Origin: Watersipora subatra
Taxonomy: Eukaryota; Bryozoa; Gymnolaemata; Cheilostomatida; Watersiporidae
Assembly: GCF_963576615.1 (NCBI RefSeq)
Contig: NC_088709.1
Location: 76,614,538-76,678,537 of the forward strand
Length of the DNA stretch: 64,000 nucleotides
Direction: 5' to 3'
In this document: positions 36,030-47,967 of the stretch, piece after piece
How positions within the stretch are numbered: position 1 is the stretch's first letter
Layout of the letters: each line of letters opens with the position of its first letter
Made by a program: the position numbers and the translations under genes
Notes under the pieces: model-generated
Told to the model about the DNA's origin: nothing
Seen by the model: only the letters and a program-made list of their open reading frames with translations
The model's database searches: none

Positions 36030-36588
36030 TTACTGCATGTACGCTAAAATCATACAACTGCAAAGTGCACAGGGTGGCTTGCTCACCAAATACGTCAACA
36101 ATAAATAAGCAGCATCTGCTAAAAGAATAAAGCCATTTTGAAACCACCTCGTGTTGGAGAAAATCTGTATCACCGAAATAATTTTTTTCAATTTAAGATT
36201 TGAAGGACAACCGAAGGTCACTGAGATGCGCTCTCTGTTCTTGACATGATCTGGATTACTGTGAAAACATAGCGCTGCTATCTCTTTACTAACCTCAAGA
36301 CATCCTCCAGCAGTTAGCAACGGTGGAGCTCCTGAGAAATCAGCTCCATCTCCACGGTTTGTCCAGTCTTTAAGTCAGAAGTTGTCTCATCATAAGATGA
36401 TCCTATTGGCTCACCGATATCAGTAACAACGGTTCCATTATAGCTAGTTTTAAAGTTTTGTTCTAGCATATCGATATCCAATCGATTAAACTTCTGTACT
36501 TACACATTAAATAAAGAAGGCAGGAGCAACTGTCCTACTGCCTCTGATGGAAATCTCTTTACAATGCAGCTATCTTTCTCCTCATCAT
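36030..36588 (-). pseudogene. Broken copy of the CXXC gene's upstream exons
   Basis: Minus strand: 36588 down to about 36500 matches exon 46923-47007 (acceptor and 'DDEEKDSCIVKRFPSEAVG' conserved), but the donor end has changed to a TAA-containing sequence. About 36470-36170 matches the 5' part of exon 45506-46827 ('NPDHVKNRERISVTFGCPS'), then similarity stops before any CXXC finger. Small indels break the frame near 36380. A truncated, probably non-functional paralogue. Confidence 0.75.
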
Positions 36589-36599
36589 CTGTAAGACAT

Positions 36600-38242
36600 G
36601 CTGGTTACAAACATATGTAAACCTTGAAAGTAGACCAATAACAATAATGAACTTAAATATAGTCAAACCTCTAACTAATGATTGCCTGAACGTACAAATA
36701 TCAGAACATACGACATGCTTTCAGCTAATATTTGACTCAAAACCTGATGAAATTCCAACTGTAGTAGTCAGAAGTTTCTACAGACGAGTTTAATGATCAT
36801 TAGTAGAAAGAAAACAAACAAATATAAAATAGTAAAAATATGTATAAGCTAAACATAAGTATAATATAAGTCGTCAGTTATTCTACGTTTATTGTTTAAA
36901 AGTAATTTTACGACTATATTATGACTGAAGACAAAGTAAACTTCAGACAAAGAAATATGAAAATTTTCAGAAATATGAAAGAGTTCTATAATAATAGTAA
37001 TAAGTGAAATAATTGATTAAAGTAAAACTTAAAAGCGAAGTCTATCTTTTCTTCACTACAAATCAGATGACTTTGTTGGAAAGCTAAATATGTTTAAACT
37101 TCACCTAGCCTTAGAGTAAGTTACAGTGCATATCTCTATCCCCCCCGGTCTCATAGCGTACACTCCACACAGCCTTAAAGTAAATTATGGTGCACAACTC
37201 TATAACCACCCCTACTTCTCTATCTCCATGAAACATAGGCTTCTTGTTTATTTTTTATTAATTTAGCTTGTACGATACAATTTGTTTTATACTTATATTT
37301 AGCTTGTACATACAATTTGTTTTATACATTTGTTATGATTTTTGTAATTCCAAAATTTCAAAATGTCATAGCTAACAATATCACGAAGTTGTGATATTTA
37401 TATAGATTTTTAGAAAATCTGTACTACGTAGCCATTGTTTTGTAGTCATCCAAACCTATAATTAATAATTATTGTAATAATCTCATTAGAACCGTTAGAA
37501 AAAATATCATCGTCTTTCACTTTACTTGCACTGCGTTAGATTTTTAGAAAACCTGTACTACGTAGTCATTGATCTGTAGTCATCCAAACATATAATTAAT
37601 TATTGTAATAATCTCATAAGAACCGTTAAAAATATCATCGTCATTTCCTTTACTTATACTGCGTTGGACATCAGTTAGAATACGAAAGTACTCAAATGTG
37701 TCGGCAAATGAAATTGAAAAAATTGAAATCGGCAAGAATGAAACGATTTCTGTATTCCTATGTTAATTGCCGAAACCTTCGGTAATTCGACAATGCTATA
37801 GACTGGTGAAAAGTGCATTTTTTTTTCGTAAAATGCGCAAGACTTTATCGTTCTATTCTCTGTCCCTCGGCGTTTCAATTTCCAGTCTTAACTTTTATTA
37901 AACCAAGCTTTTCAAGCGTTTTGTGACGATTTTCGTCTTAATAAATCTGTCGATTTATGTATAATCCGATCAGATGGGTTAGTTTTAGGAATTTGCGGTA
38001 ACCTTTCAAAGGCTTGGTAGCATATTTAAATAGGTTTATATGCGTTTTGTATCATTATTATACTTAATGACTTTACTGAAAAATAGTTAAATTTGTTGAT
38101 AGGATTTCGTTGCAAGGGTTTGGTGACGGCCGTTAACGGATAACTTTTCGGGAGTTGTGTGCACATGTGCATTTATCATAAATCTCCCAATCAATCGCTT
38201 CACTCTTGTTTGGTCGTGGGAATATTTACTATTCTAACTTGT
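36600..38242. other. No gene; local direct duplication
   Basis: Two adjacent copies of an approximately 135-bp segment (about 37400-37530 and 37535-37660) share 'ctgtactacgtag', 'catccaaac' and 'taatctcat'. Otherwise AT-rich with no recognised feature. Confidence 0.6.
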
Positions 38243-38483
38243 AAACTTCATATCATGAGAAAAGTGGTTTATGCAGTTCATATAAATTTGAAAAAAAGTA
38301 AAACAACTACAAAGGTGATTAAATGTGAAATAATTAGCGAGTAATGACTGTATAAAGTTTGTTCCACTACAATGATTACAAAGAAAAATGATTTGCTAGC
38401 AATACAATTAATACAAACTGAGAAAATCAAATGAAAATTATGAATATGTTCAATTAATAATAACAATGTGTACAAAAAATAAT
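38243..38483 (+). repeat. Left inverted arm flanking the satellite block
   Basis: About 240 bp matching the reverse complement of about 43545-43795: 'aaacttcatatcatgag', 'aatgtgaaataattagc', 'caattaatacaaactgagaa' and 'aattaataataacaat' occur in the same order. Both belong to the dispersed family also seen at 3.7 kb. Confidence 0.78.
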
Positions 38484-38569
38484 TACTGTTGCAGCCAAAG
38501 CTGTCCATCAAACTTTTAAACCAAACCAATGAGGAAAAACAATCCTGAAACAACAGTAATCAATAGATT

Positions 38570-41500
38570 TTAGATAACGATAGATAAGACAATAAGTTTG
38601 ATAACGGATAGATAAGACAATAAGATTGATAACGATAGATGAGACAATAAGATTGATCACGATAGATAAGACAATAAGATTGATAACAATAGATAAGACA
38701 ATAAGATTGATAACGATAGATAAGACAATAAGATTAATAACGATAGATAAGACAATAAGATTGATAACGATAGATAAGACAATAAGATTGATAACGATAG
38801 ATAAGACAATAAGATAGATAACGATAGATAAGACAATAAGATTAATAACGATAGATAAGACAATAAGATAGATAACGATAGATAAGACAATAAGATAGAT
38901 AACAATAGATAAGACAATAAGATAGATAACGATAGATAAGACAATAAGATTGATAACGATAGATAAGACAATAAGATTGATAACGATAGATAAGACAATA
39001 AGATTGATAACGATAGATAAGACAATAAGATTGATAACGATAGATAAGACAATAAGATTAATAACGATAGATAAGACAATAAGATTGATAACGATAGATA
39101 AGACAATAAAATTGATAACGATAGATAAGACAATAAGATTGATAACGATAGATAAGACAATAAGATTGATAACGATAGATAAGACAATAAGATTGATAAC
39201 GATAGATAAGACAATAAGATTAATAACGATAGATAAGACAATAAGATAGATAACGATAGATAAGACAATAAGATTGATAACGATAGATAAGACAATAAGA
39301 TAGATAACGATAGATAAGACAATAAGATTAATAACGATAGATAAGACAATAAGATAGATAACGATAGATAAGACAATAAGATTGATAACGATAGATAAGA
39401 CAATAAGATTGATAACGATAGATAAGACAATAAGATTGATAACGATAGATAAGACAATAAGATTAATAACGATAGATAAGACAATAAGATTGATAACGAT
39501 AGATAAGACAATAAGATTGATAACGATAGATAAGACAATAAGATTGATAACGATAGATAAGACAATAAGATTGATAACGATAGATAAGACAATAAGATTG
39601 ATAACGATAGATAAGACAATAAGATTAATAACGATAGATAAGACAATAAGATAGATAACGATAGATAAGACAATAAGATTGATAACGATAGATAAGACAA
39701 TAAGATAGATAACGATAGATAAGACAATAAGATTAATAACGATAGATAAGACAATAAGATAGATAACGATAGATAAGACAATAAGATAGATAACGATAGA
39801 TAAGACAATAAGATTGATAACGATAGATAAGACAATAAGATTGATAACGATGGATAAGACAATAAGATTGATAACGATAGATAAGACAATAAGATTGATA
39901 ACGATAGATAAGACAATAAGATTGATAACGATAGATAAGACAATAAGATTGATAACGATAGATAAGACAATAAGATTGATAACGATAGATAAGACAATAA
40001 GATAGATAACGATAGATAAGACAATAAGATAGATAACGATAGATAAGACAATAAGATAGATAACGATAGATAAGACAATAAGATTGATAACGATAGATAA
40101 GACAATAAGATAGATAACGATAGATAAGACAATAAGATAGATAACGATAGATAAGACAATAAGATTGATAACGATAGATAAGACAATAAGATTGATAACG
40201 ATAGATAAGACAATAAGATTGATAACGATAGATAAGACAATGAGATTGATAACGATAGATAAGACAATAAGATTGATAACGATAGATAAGACAATAAGAT
40301 TGATAACGGATAGATAAGACAATAAGATTAATAACGATAGATAAGACAATAAGATAGATAACGATAGATAAGACAATAAGATAGATAACGATAGATAAGA
40401 CAATAAGATTGATAACGATAGATAAGACAATAAGATTGATAACGATGGATAAGACAATAAGATTGATAACGATAGATAAGACAATAAGATTGATAACGAT
40501 AGATAAGACAATAAGATTGATAACGATAGATAAGACAATAAGATTGATAACGATAGATAAGACAATAAGATTGATAACGATAGATAAGACAATAAGATTG
40601 ATAACGATAGATAAGACAATAAGATTGATAACGATAGATAAGACAATAAGATTGATAACGATAGATAAGACAATAAGATAGATAACGATAGATAAGACAA
40701 TAAGATAGATAACGATAGATAAGACAATAAGATAGATAACGATAGATAAGACAATAAGATTGATAACGATAGATAAGACAATAAGATAGATAACGATAGA
40801 TAAGACAATAAGATAGATAACGATAGATAAGACAATAAGATTGATAACGGATAGATAAGACAATAAGATAGATAACGATAGATAAGACAATAAGATAGAT
40901 AACGATAGATAAGACAATAAGATTGATAACGATAGATAAGACAATAAGATAGATAACGATAGATAAGACAATAAAATTGATAACGATAGATAAGACAATA
41001 AGATTGATAACGATAGATAAGACAATAAGATTGATAACGATAGATAAGACAATAAGATTGATAACGATAGATAAGACAATAAGATTGATAACGGATAGAT
41101 AAGACAATAAGATTAATAACGATAGATAAGACAATAAGATAGATAACGATAGATAAGACAATAAGATAGATAACGATAGATAAGACAATGAGATTGATAA
41201 CGATAGATAAGACAATAAGATTGATAACGATGGATAAGACAATAAGATTGATAACGATAGATAAGACAATAAGATTGATAACGATAGATAAGACAATAAG
41301 ATTGATAACGATAGATAAGACAATAAGATTGATAACGATAGATAAGACAATAAGATTGATAACGATAGATAAGACAATAAGATTGATAACGATAGATAAG
41401 ACAATAAGATTGATAACGATAGATAAGACAATAAGATTGATAACGATAGATAAGACAATAAGATAGATAACGATAGATAAGACAATAAGATAGATAACGA

Positions 41501-42056
41501 TAGATAAGACAATAAGATTGATAACGATAGATAAGACAATAAGATAGATAACGATAGATAAGACAATAAGATAGATAACGATAGATAAGACAATAAGATA
41601 GATAACGATAGATAAGACAATAAGATTGATAACGGATAGATAAGACAATAAGATAGATAACGATAGATAAGACAATAAGATAGATAACGATAGATAAGAC
41701 AATAAGATTGATAACGATAGATAAGACAATAAGATAGATAACGATAGATAAGACAATAAAATTGATAACGATAGATAAGACAATAAGATTGATAACGATA
41801 GATAAGACAATAAGATTGATAACGATAGATAAGACAATAAGATTGATAACGATAGATAAGACAATAAGATTGATAACGATAGATAAGACAATAAGATTGA
41901 TAACGATAGATAAGACAATAAGATTGATAACGATAGATAAGACAATAAGATTGATAACGATAGATAAGACAATAAGATTAATAACGATAGATAAGACAAT
42001 AAGATTGATAACGATAGATAAGACAATAAGATTGATAACGATAGATAAGACAATAA
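38570..42056. repeat. 27-bp satellite array, about 129 copies
   Basis: Unit GATAACGATAGATAAGACAA plus taagatt, with the last bases varying among att, ata and tta. The 27-bp unit leaves several frames open for very long stretches (up to 1,181 codons on the minus strand), an artefact of unit length. Two 28-bp units with an extra G and one 'aacgatgg' unit recur exactly 785 bp apart, defining a higher-order repeat at about 40310-41094 and 41095-41879. Confidence 0.95.
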
Positions 42057-42955
42057 CTAGACATAGGGACATAACTAGACATAGGGACATAACTAGACAT
42101 AGGGACATAACTAGACATAGGGACATAACTAGACATAGGGACATAACTAGACATAGGCACATAACTAGACATAGGGACATAACTAGACATAGAGACATAA
42201 CTAGACATAGGGACATAACTAGACATAGAGACATAACTAGACATAGAGACATAACTAGACATAGGGACTAACTAGACATAGGGACATAACTAGACATAGG
42301 GACATAACTAGACATAGGGATAACTAGACAGGCACATAACTAGACATAGGGACATAACTAAACATAGAGACATAACTAGACATAGAGACATAACTAGACA
42401 TAGAGACATAACTAGACATAGGGATATAACTAGACATAGGGACTAACTAGACATAGGGACATAACTAGACATAGAGACATAACTAGACATAGGGACATAA
42501 CTAGACATAGAGACATAACTAGACAAAGGGACATAACTAGACATAGAGACATAACTAGACATAGAGACATAACTAGACATAGGGATAACTAGACAGGCAC
42601 ATAACTAGACATAGAGACATAACTAGACATAGAGACATAACTAGACATAGGGATATAACTAGACATAGGGACTAACTAGACATAGGGACATAACTAGACA
42701 TAGAGACATAACTAGACATAGGGACATAACTAGACATAGAGACATAACTAGACAAAGGGACATAACTAGACATAGAGACATAACTAGACATAGAGACATA
42801 ACTAGACATAGGGACATAACTAGACATAGAGACATAACTAGACATAGAGACATAACTAGATATAGAGACATAACTAGACATAGAGACTAACTAGACATAG
42901 GGACATAACTAGACATAGAGACATAACTAGACATATGAATAACTAGACATAGGGA
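42054..42955. repeat. 18-bp satellite array joined to the 27-bp array
   Basis: Unit ATAACTAGACATAGGGAC with an 'agagac' variant. Shortened units ('gggataactagacaggcac') near 42320 and 42585 mark an internal duplication of about 260 bp. It starts directly at the end of the 27-bp array; both units share 'ata(a)' and 'agac' cores, but I cannot show one arose from the other. Confidence 0.93.
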
Positions 42956-43009
42956 CAACATACTAACAAAAGAAACAAACACACTATATGAGCGGAATGC
43001 CGGGCAGGT

Positions 43010-43370
43010 ATTAAAAACCAGCTTATAATGTAGTTGCCTGCCACTTGCCATTAGCCTGGTACATTGCCAATGGCTAATTTAAGTAAGCTAGTTATCTACA
43101 GCTATTACTAATACATAGAATGACTTTGCGCCGTAATGGTGATTGGTAGCGTATTTTCACCCACATAGTGACATATATCCCCCAAAATATCCATCAATCT
43201 TGTGCAGTGAAATTGGTAAGGTATTTGCCTGGGGAACAGGAGGTTCCGAGATCAAATCTTCTGTGACACGAATTCTTAATTGCAATATTTTAATAGCTAT
43301 AGCTGGACAAACTGAACTTGAAGACATACATACAGACTTTAAGACTTAAATAAATATTTAAGTCTTAAAG
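43010..43370 (+). mobile_element. tRNA-derived SINE-like element (copy 2)
   Basis: Same family as 9990-10330. The tRNA-like part has an A-box-like ttggtaaggtatttgcctgg and B-box-like GATCAAATC (43250-43258), followed by the shared tail 'aatagctatagctggaca'. The 3' end is an inverted 'ttaagactt/aagtcttaa' stretch. Confidence 0.72.
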
Positions 43371-43399
43371 TCTTAAATGCTAGTATTTATATAAGTTGT

Positions 43400-44035
43400 T
43401 GCTCCTGTAATAAAAGTCTTTGGTCAGAAAATTGCTGTGTATTTAACATATAACAACATTTGCCATTCTAACTTCCAAACTGCATATCATGAGAAAAGTT
43501 TTGATGGAACAGTAACCTCTTTTATACACACACACTTCTATGCAAGAATTGTTATTATTAATTCAACATACATGTATACATATATATATTAATTTGTTTT
43601 CTCAGTTTGTATTAATTGTATCATTAATGAATTACCGAATAATTTTTTATTGTAATCGTAGCAAAACCGATTTAATTTAGCTATTACTTGCTAATTATTT
43701 CACATTTATATCTAAACCCTTTGATAGTTGTTTTATTTTTTTAATTTATTTGACCTGCTCAAAACATTTTCCTCATGATATGAAGTTTGAAAGTTACAGT
43801 TGTTTGACAAAGTTTGAAAACCTTCACAATTGTTTTTATTTTTTCTCTTAATTTATTTCAACTACACAAAACACTACAAAAACAACTACACAATCGATAC
43901 TGGAGCAAATGTAAAAATGAGATATCGTATTGTCTTTGGCTGATCGAATGGAGAGAGAATGTCGAAGCTTTTCCTATAAATGTCCGCGTGAGAAAAATTG
44001 GCTTTGACCCCATATATAGTAATTAAACCTTACGA
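43400..44035. repeat. Dispersed repeat containing the right inverted arm
   Basis: The left part (43400-43510) and right part (43765-44035) match the sequences at 3690-3845 and 5060-5220. Bases 43545-43795 are the inverted counterpart of 38243-38483. A probable inverted-repeat transposon family without coding capacity. Confidence 0.6.
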
Positions 44036-44596
44036 AAAAAGTTCTTAACGTTGTAAAAGTTGTAACGTGTTGGCGCATTGCTAAAATAATTAGCGTGTGG
44101 TTACGATATATCAAATACGAGAACGCCTTAGATCTAAATTTCTTAACAGGGCATCGTAACGTATGGGCACAGTGCTAAAATAATAGCTATAGCTGAACGA
44201 TCAAAACAACGAATACACATACGACCAACTTTGAGAAATATATATACATGTATATATATAAATAGAAGCACACATCGGAATGAGTCACTTTTCTATGTAC
44301 ATGTATGACTGCCAATTCATTATAGGTACTAAGTTAAAACAACCTCAGAGCATAAAGCAAACTCACAGAGGACGTCAATTGGCGTGTCAGGTCCAACCAA
44401 AGTATCACCAACCTGCTCCCACGTGTCAACTTCTAAAACCCAACAGTATGGCCAGCTGTTTATGGCTTTACGATATAACAAAAAGTTTCAGAAAAAATTG
44501 AAACTCAAATGAAAAATAATGGAATGGCTGACATATATATGAAAATATTACTATTGAAATCGGGAAGAAACAACATGAAGGTTGTCAGCAGTAACA

Positions 44597-44930
44597 TTGC
44601 GAGACATTCTGTGCACGGTACTTTGATTACATGTAAGACATTCTATGAAGGTTACCTCTACTACATGTAAGACATTCTATGAAGGTTACTCTACTACATA
44701 TAAGACATTCTATGAAGGTTACCTCTACTACATGTAAGACATTCTATGAAGGTTACCTCTACTACATGTAAAACATTCTATGAAGGTTACTTCTACTACA
44801 TATAAGACATTCTATGAAGGTTAGCTCTGCTACATGTAAGACATTCTATGAAGGTTAGCTCTGCTACAAATAAGACATTCTATGAAAGATGCTCGGATTA
44901 CATATAGGACATTCTATAAATGGTTTAGAT
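44597..44930. repeat. 34-bp tandem repeat in duplication unit A
   Basis: About nine or ten copies of gacattctatgaaggttacc plus tctactacatgtaa. In unit B the corresponding position carries a single related unit and then an unrelated TATATAGAT array. Confidence 0.9.
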
Positions 44931-45505
44931 CCACAATGTATTGACAAAAGCATGGAATACATTAAATATAACACATTCGATGTAGCTTTTAAGCATTATC
45001 AAATGAACGACGACATAATAAGCTCATGAATGGCAACTATATGTAGGAGCTCGTCATTAAATATTTCAAGTCTGTAGACAAACAGTAAAAGCTTCAAATC
45101 TTAAATAAAGTTGTACTGTGTATAAATATTCAGCAAAATTAGCCAAAATGACCAATGCCAAGGTAAACCACGCCTGACACCAAAAATATTGAAGAGAGAT
45201 ACAGAGTGGTGTTGAATTGACTTATCTAGATTATAACTGTCACTTTACGATGCAAGTGATAGAGGAGAAACCACATTAGCTAGCAGCTGGGAGAGGCTTT
45301 CAAGATTTTGAAATTATAGCAAATGGTTAAATCATGAAATAACTCGCAATATCTGCTGATAAGTGGCATAGCTTGCCCTAAATCCACAATGCACTTTTGT
45401 TTGTATTATGTTAATATCTTACGAAAGCAGTGAATATTTAGAATCTGCTGAATTCTAGTCTTGGTGGCAACCTTAGAAAACCGTTTGACAAAATATTTTC
45501 CTTAC

Positions 45506-47007
45506 CTTTCTCTTCCTTGTCTCTTTGTCTCGCCACATCTTCTGTGTGCAGATTAATTAATGTCGGTGATTCCGTGAGTCGACTAAAATCTATGATCCTG
45601 TTCACACGATCGTAGTGAACAACGTTTCGATGCCTATGCAAATTGCATATTTTATATGGACAAGACCTTTTGTAGATTTTTTTTCTTTGGCAAAATTTAC
45701 ATTTAAGACAGTCATGCAGCTTGCAGCTGGTACATGTTTCAGCTATGTAATGCTGTTTGTTGACCACCGACATGTGACTGTTAGACTTGGATGGTGTCGC
45801 GTTGAACGTCCCTAAACGATACTTGCAACGCTTCTTAATACATCGTTGTTTTTGCAAACCTGGTCCCCCATATTTTTTCATATCCAAGCAATACACACAT
45901 TGCAGACAGTTTTCCCGCTTGCAATTGACACATAATCCACAGGCTACAGCACGCTTTTTGTGATTCGAAGCTTTCATGTGACCAACACCTGTAAGGGTTG
46001 CCCCGATACTACTTTCAATAACTCCTAGCGGTGGAAGGTGCAGCTGTGCTGAGTCGGTGCTAGAAACTGGGTCAGTACTAGAAACTGGGTCAGTACTAGA
46101 AAGTGGGTCAGTACTAGAAACTTGGTCAGTACTAGAAACTTGGTCAGTACTAGAAACTGGGTCGGTAATAGAAACTGAGTTCAGTGTAGGCTCTTCCCTC
46201 TCTTTGTTGATGGCGATAAAATTCAACTTTGCAGAAGATTGGTTCAATGACGATGATTCATTCGCTGCCAATGGGGCTGCCGCTGGCTGTGCAGTCATAG
46301 AAATATCGGGTATTAAAGACATACCCCTCTCGACTATTGAGTTAAAAGTTAAAACCTTGTCAACAGCCTTTGAGATATGACTAGTCGGCTCAACGGCGCG
46401 GTAGATAACCTTTTTAGTGAATGAGGGAGATAGGAAAGAATAAACAACATGTTGCACTTTCCTATCTGAACATGATGAAGAATGTTCAAGCATCTTTCTC
46501 AATTTAGGGTTTGAAGGACAACCAGAGGTCACTGAGGCACGCTTTCTGTTCTTGACTTGATCTGGATTGTTGTGAATACATACTGCTGCTATATCTTCAA
46601 CCTCACCACTTCCTCTAACAGTAAGTAATGATGGAGCTCTTGAGAAATCAGCCATATCTCTATGGTCCGTCATTAGTCTTTTTAAGTCAGAAGATGTCTC
46701 ATCATAAGGTGATCCTATTGGCTCACTAATATCAGTAACAACGGTTCCATTATAGCTAGTTTTTTCATTTTGTTCTAACGTATTATGATCTGTAACATTT
46801 GCAGAGCTGTTATGTGACAGATCATCTCTAAAATATAAAGGAATACATTTGATGATTAAATTTGATTTAACAATGTTACCAGTTAAAATCGATTTGACGA
46901 GCGATTAAACTTCTATACATACTCTTCCGATAAAGAAGGCAGGAGCAACTGTCCTACTGCCTCTGATGGAAATCTCTTTACAATGCAGCTATCTTTCTCC
47001 TCATCAT
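45506..47007 (-). CDS. CXXC zinc-finger protein, short paralogue (internal exons)
   Basis: Two minus-strand exons join in phase: 46923-47007 (phase 1 in, donor gtatgt) and 45506-46827 (acceptor tatattttag, donor gtaagg, phase 1). The frame also stays open past the donor to a TGA at 45438, but the donor is conserved in the paralogue, so I end the exon there; further exons are expected both ways. The C-terminal part has a CXXC finger (CGLCVNCKRENCLQC, then KYGG and KQRCIKKRC) and a second cysteine cluster (CTSCKLHDCLKC...CPYKIC). A CXXC finger binds unmethylated CpG in related proteins. Six or seven SSTDPV/SSTDQV repeats (46055-46170) lie in a disordered stretch. The N-terminal part differs from the long paralogue. 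Confidence 0.8.
46050..46170 (-). repeat. 18-bp coding repeat (SSTDPV/SSTDQV)
   Basis: Six to seven 18-bp units (plus strand gtactagaaactgggtca) inside the CXXC exon keep the frame and encode a Ser/Thr/Asp-rich tract. Confidence 0.88.
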
Positions 47008-47046
47008 CTGTAAGATATGCTAATTACAAACATATGTAAACCTTAA

Positions 47047-47935
47047 AGGTTGGCTTGCAACAAAATTCACATTGCAGTTATTTGATATGAAAAGATTCAC
47101 CATGTCTTACTCTGTTGTGTTGTAGGTGCAAATTATGTGGAAAGGTGATTACAAGCTCTTAAAAGCTAAAAAACGAACAGAAAATCGCAGCCACACGAGA
47201 CCGCCATAGTTTGGATTCTCTTTCTAAAACGGCTCAAATGTGACATAGTTGTGAGAGATGGTTTTTGTTTACACTTTCATGCAACCTCATTCATCGAAAT
47301 ATTTTCACAAATATACTTCATGCATTTAATAAAACCATGTCTATTGTTTTTACGCGTCTGTTTGATCGTCATCGCATCGTAATGCTGTCACTTTTAGCAG
47401 TGATATCCTATAACATACCGTAAAACTTCGTTCAATTCGTTATCCTTAGCTCGAAGGAGTACATATCTGATAATCATGTCTGATAATCATGACGAGCCTG
47501 TTGATCACTTGTGATAATCGAAAAGTGCTGCAGAAATTATTTGCGAAGTACTGAGTCACATGATCAGATTACTACTTGCCGATTAGACCAAACCAAAACA
47601 AAACTGTAAAGTAGCGAGCATCTATATTTGATACGGGGTCTTCGATAAAACCCGAAGTGTTTGCCATAAACTAGTGCTACGATAAGTTTTATATTGAGCT
47701 TTTTATTGCCCTTTCAATTCACGTGAGAACATCACGTGACAAGACAATAACCAAATTTCATGGCTACGTCATCGAAATAAAGAGATTCCAATCTACGGCG
47801 GCTTTTCGCTTTTGAGCTTTTAAGAGCTTGTAATCACATTTCCACATATTTGGCACCTACAACACAACAGAGTAAGACATGGTGAATCTTTTGATACCAA
47901 ATAACTGTAATGTGAATTTTATTGCAAGTCAACCT
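47047..47935. mobile_element. TTAA-type inverted-repeat transposon (copy 2)
   Basis: An 889-bp copy of the element at 4178-5054, in the same orientation, flanked by intact TTAA at 47043-47046 and 47936-47939. The terminal AGGTTGGCTTGC and GCAAGTCAACCT match copy 1. No transposase. Confidence 0.87.
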
Positions 47936-47967
47936 TTAAAGGTCGATAAAAAATATGAATTTAAATA

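Larger units (their letters stand above)
44337..47040. repeat. Segmental duplication, unit A
   Basis: Matches 49775-51990. Shared landmarks in order: 'aaagcaaactcacagaggac' (44352 and 49787), the following 230 bp, the 'gcgagacattct' point, 'cttaaataaagttgtactgtg', the 'attagctagcagct' block and the CXXC exon. Differences are the satellite expansion, a transposon insertion in unit B, and the N-terminal coding part. Confidence 0.82.

Noticed and set aside
38508..42252. Very long open frames (up to 1,181 codons) encoding SYLSLSILL/IVINLIVL-type repeats
   Set aside because: Entirely explained by 27-bp and 18-bp tandem units, which keep frames open on both strands. No non-repetitive coding sequence or splice context.
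45438..45505. C-terminal extension of the CXXC frame to the stop codon
   Set aside because: A GTAAG donor at the same place in both paralogues, with sequence beyond it much less conserved, suggests intron.
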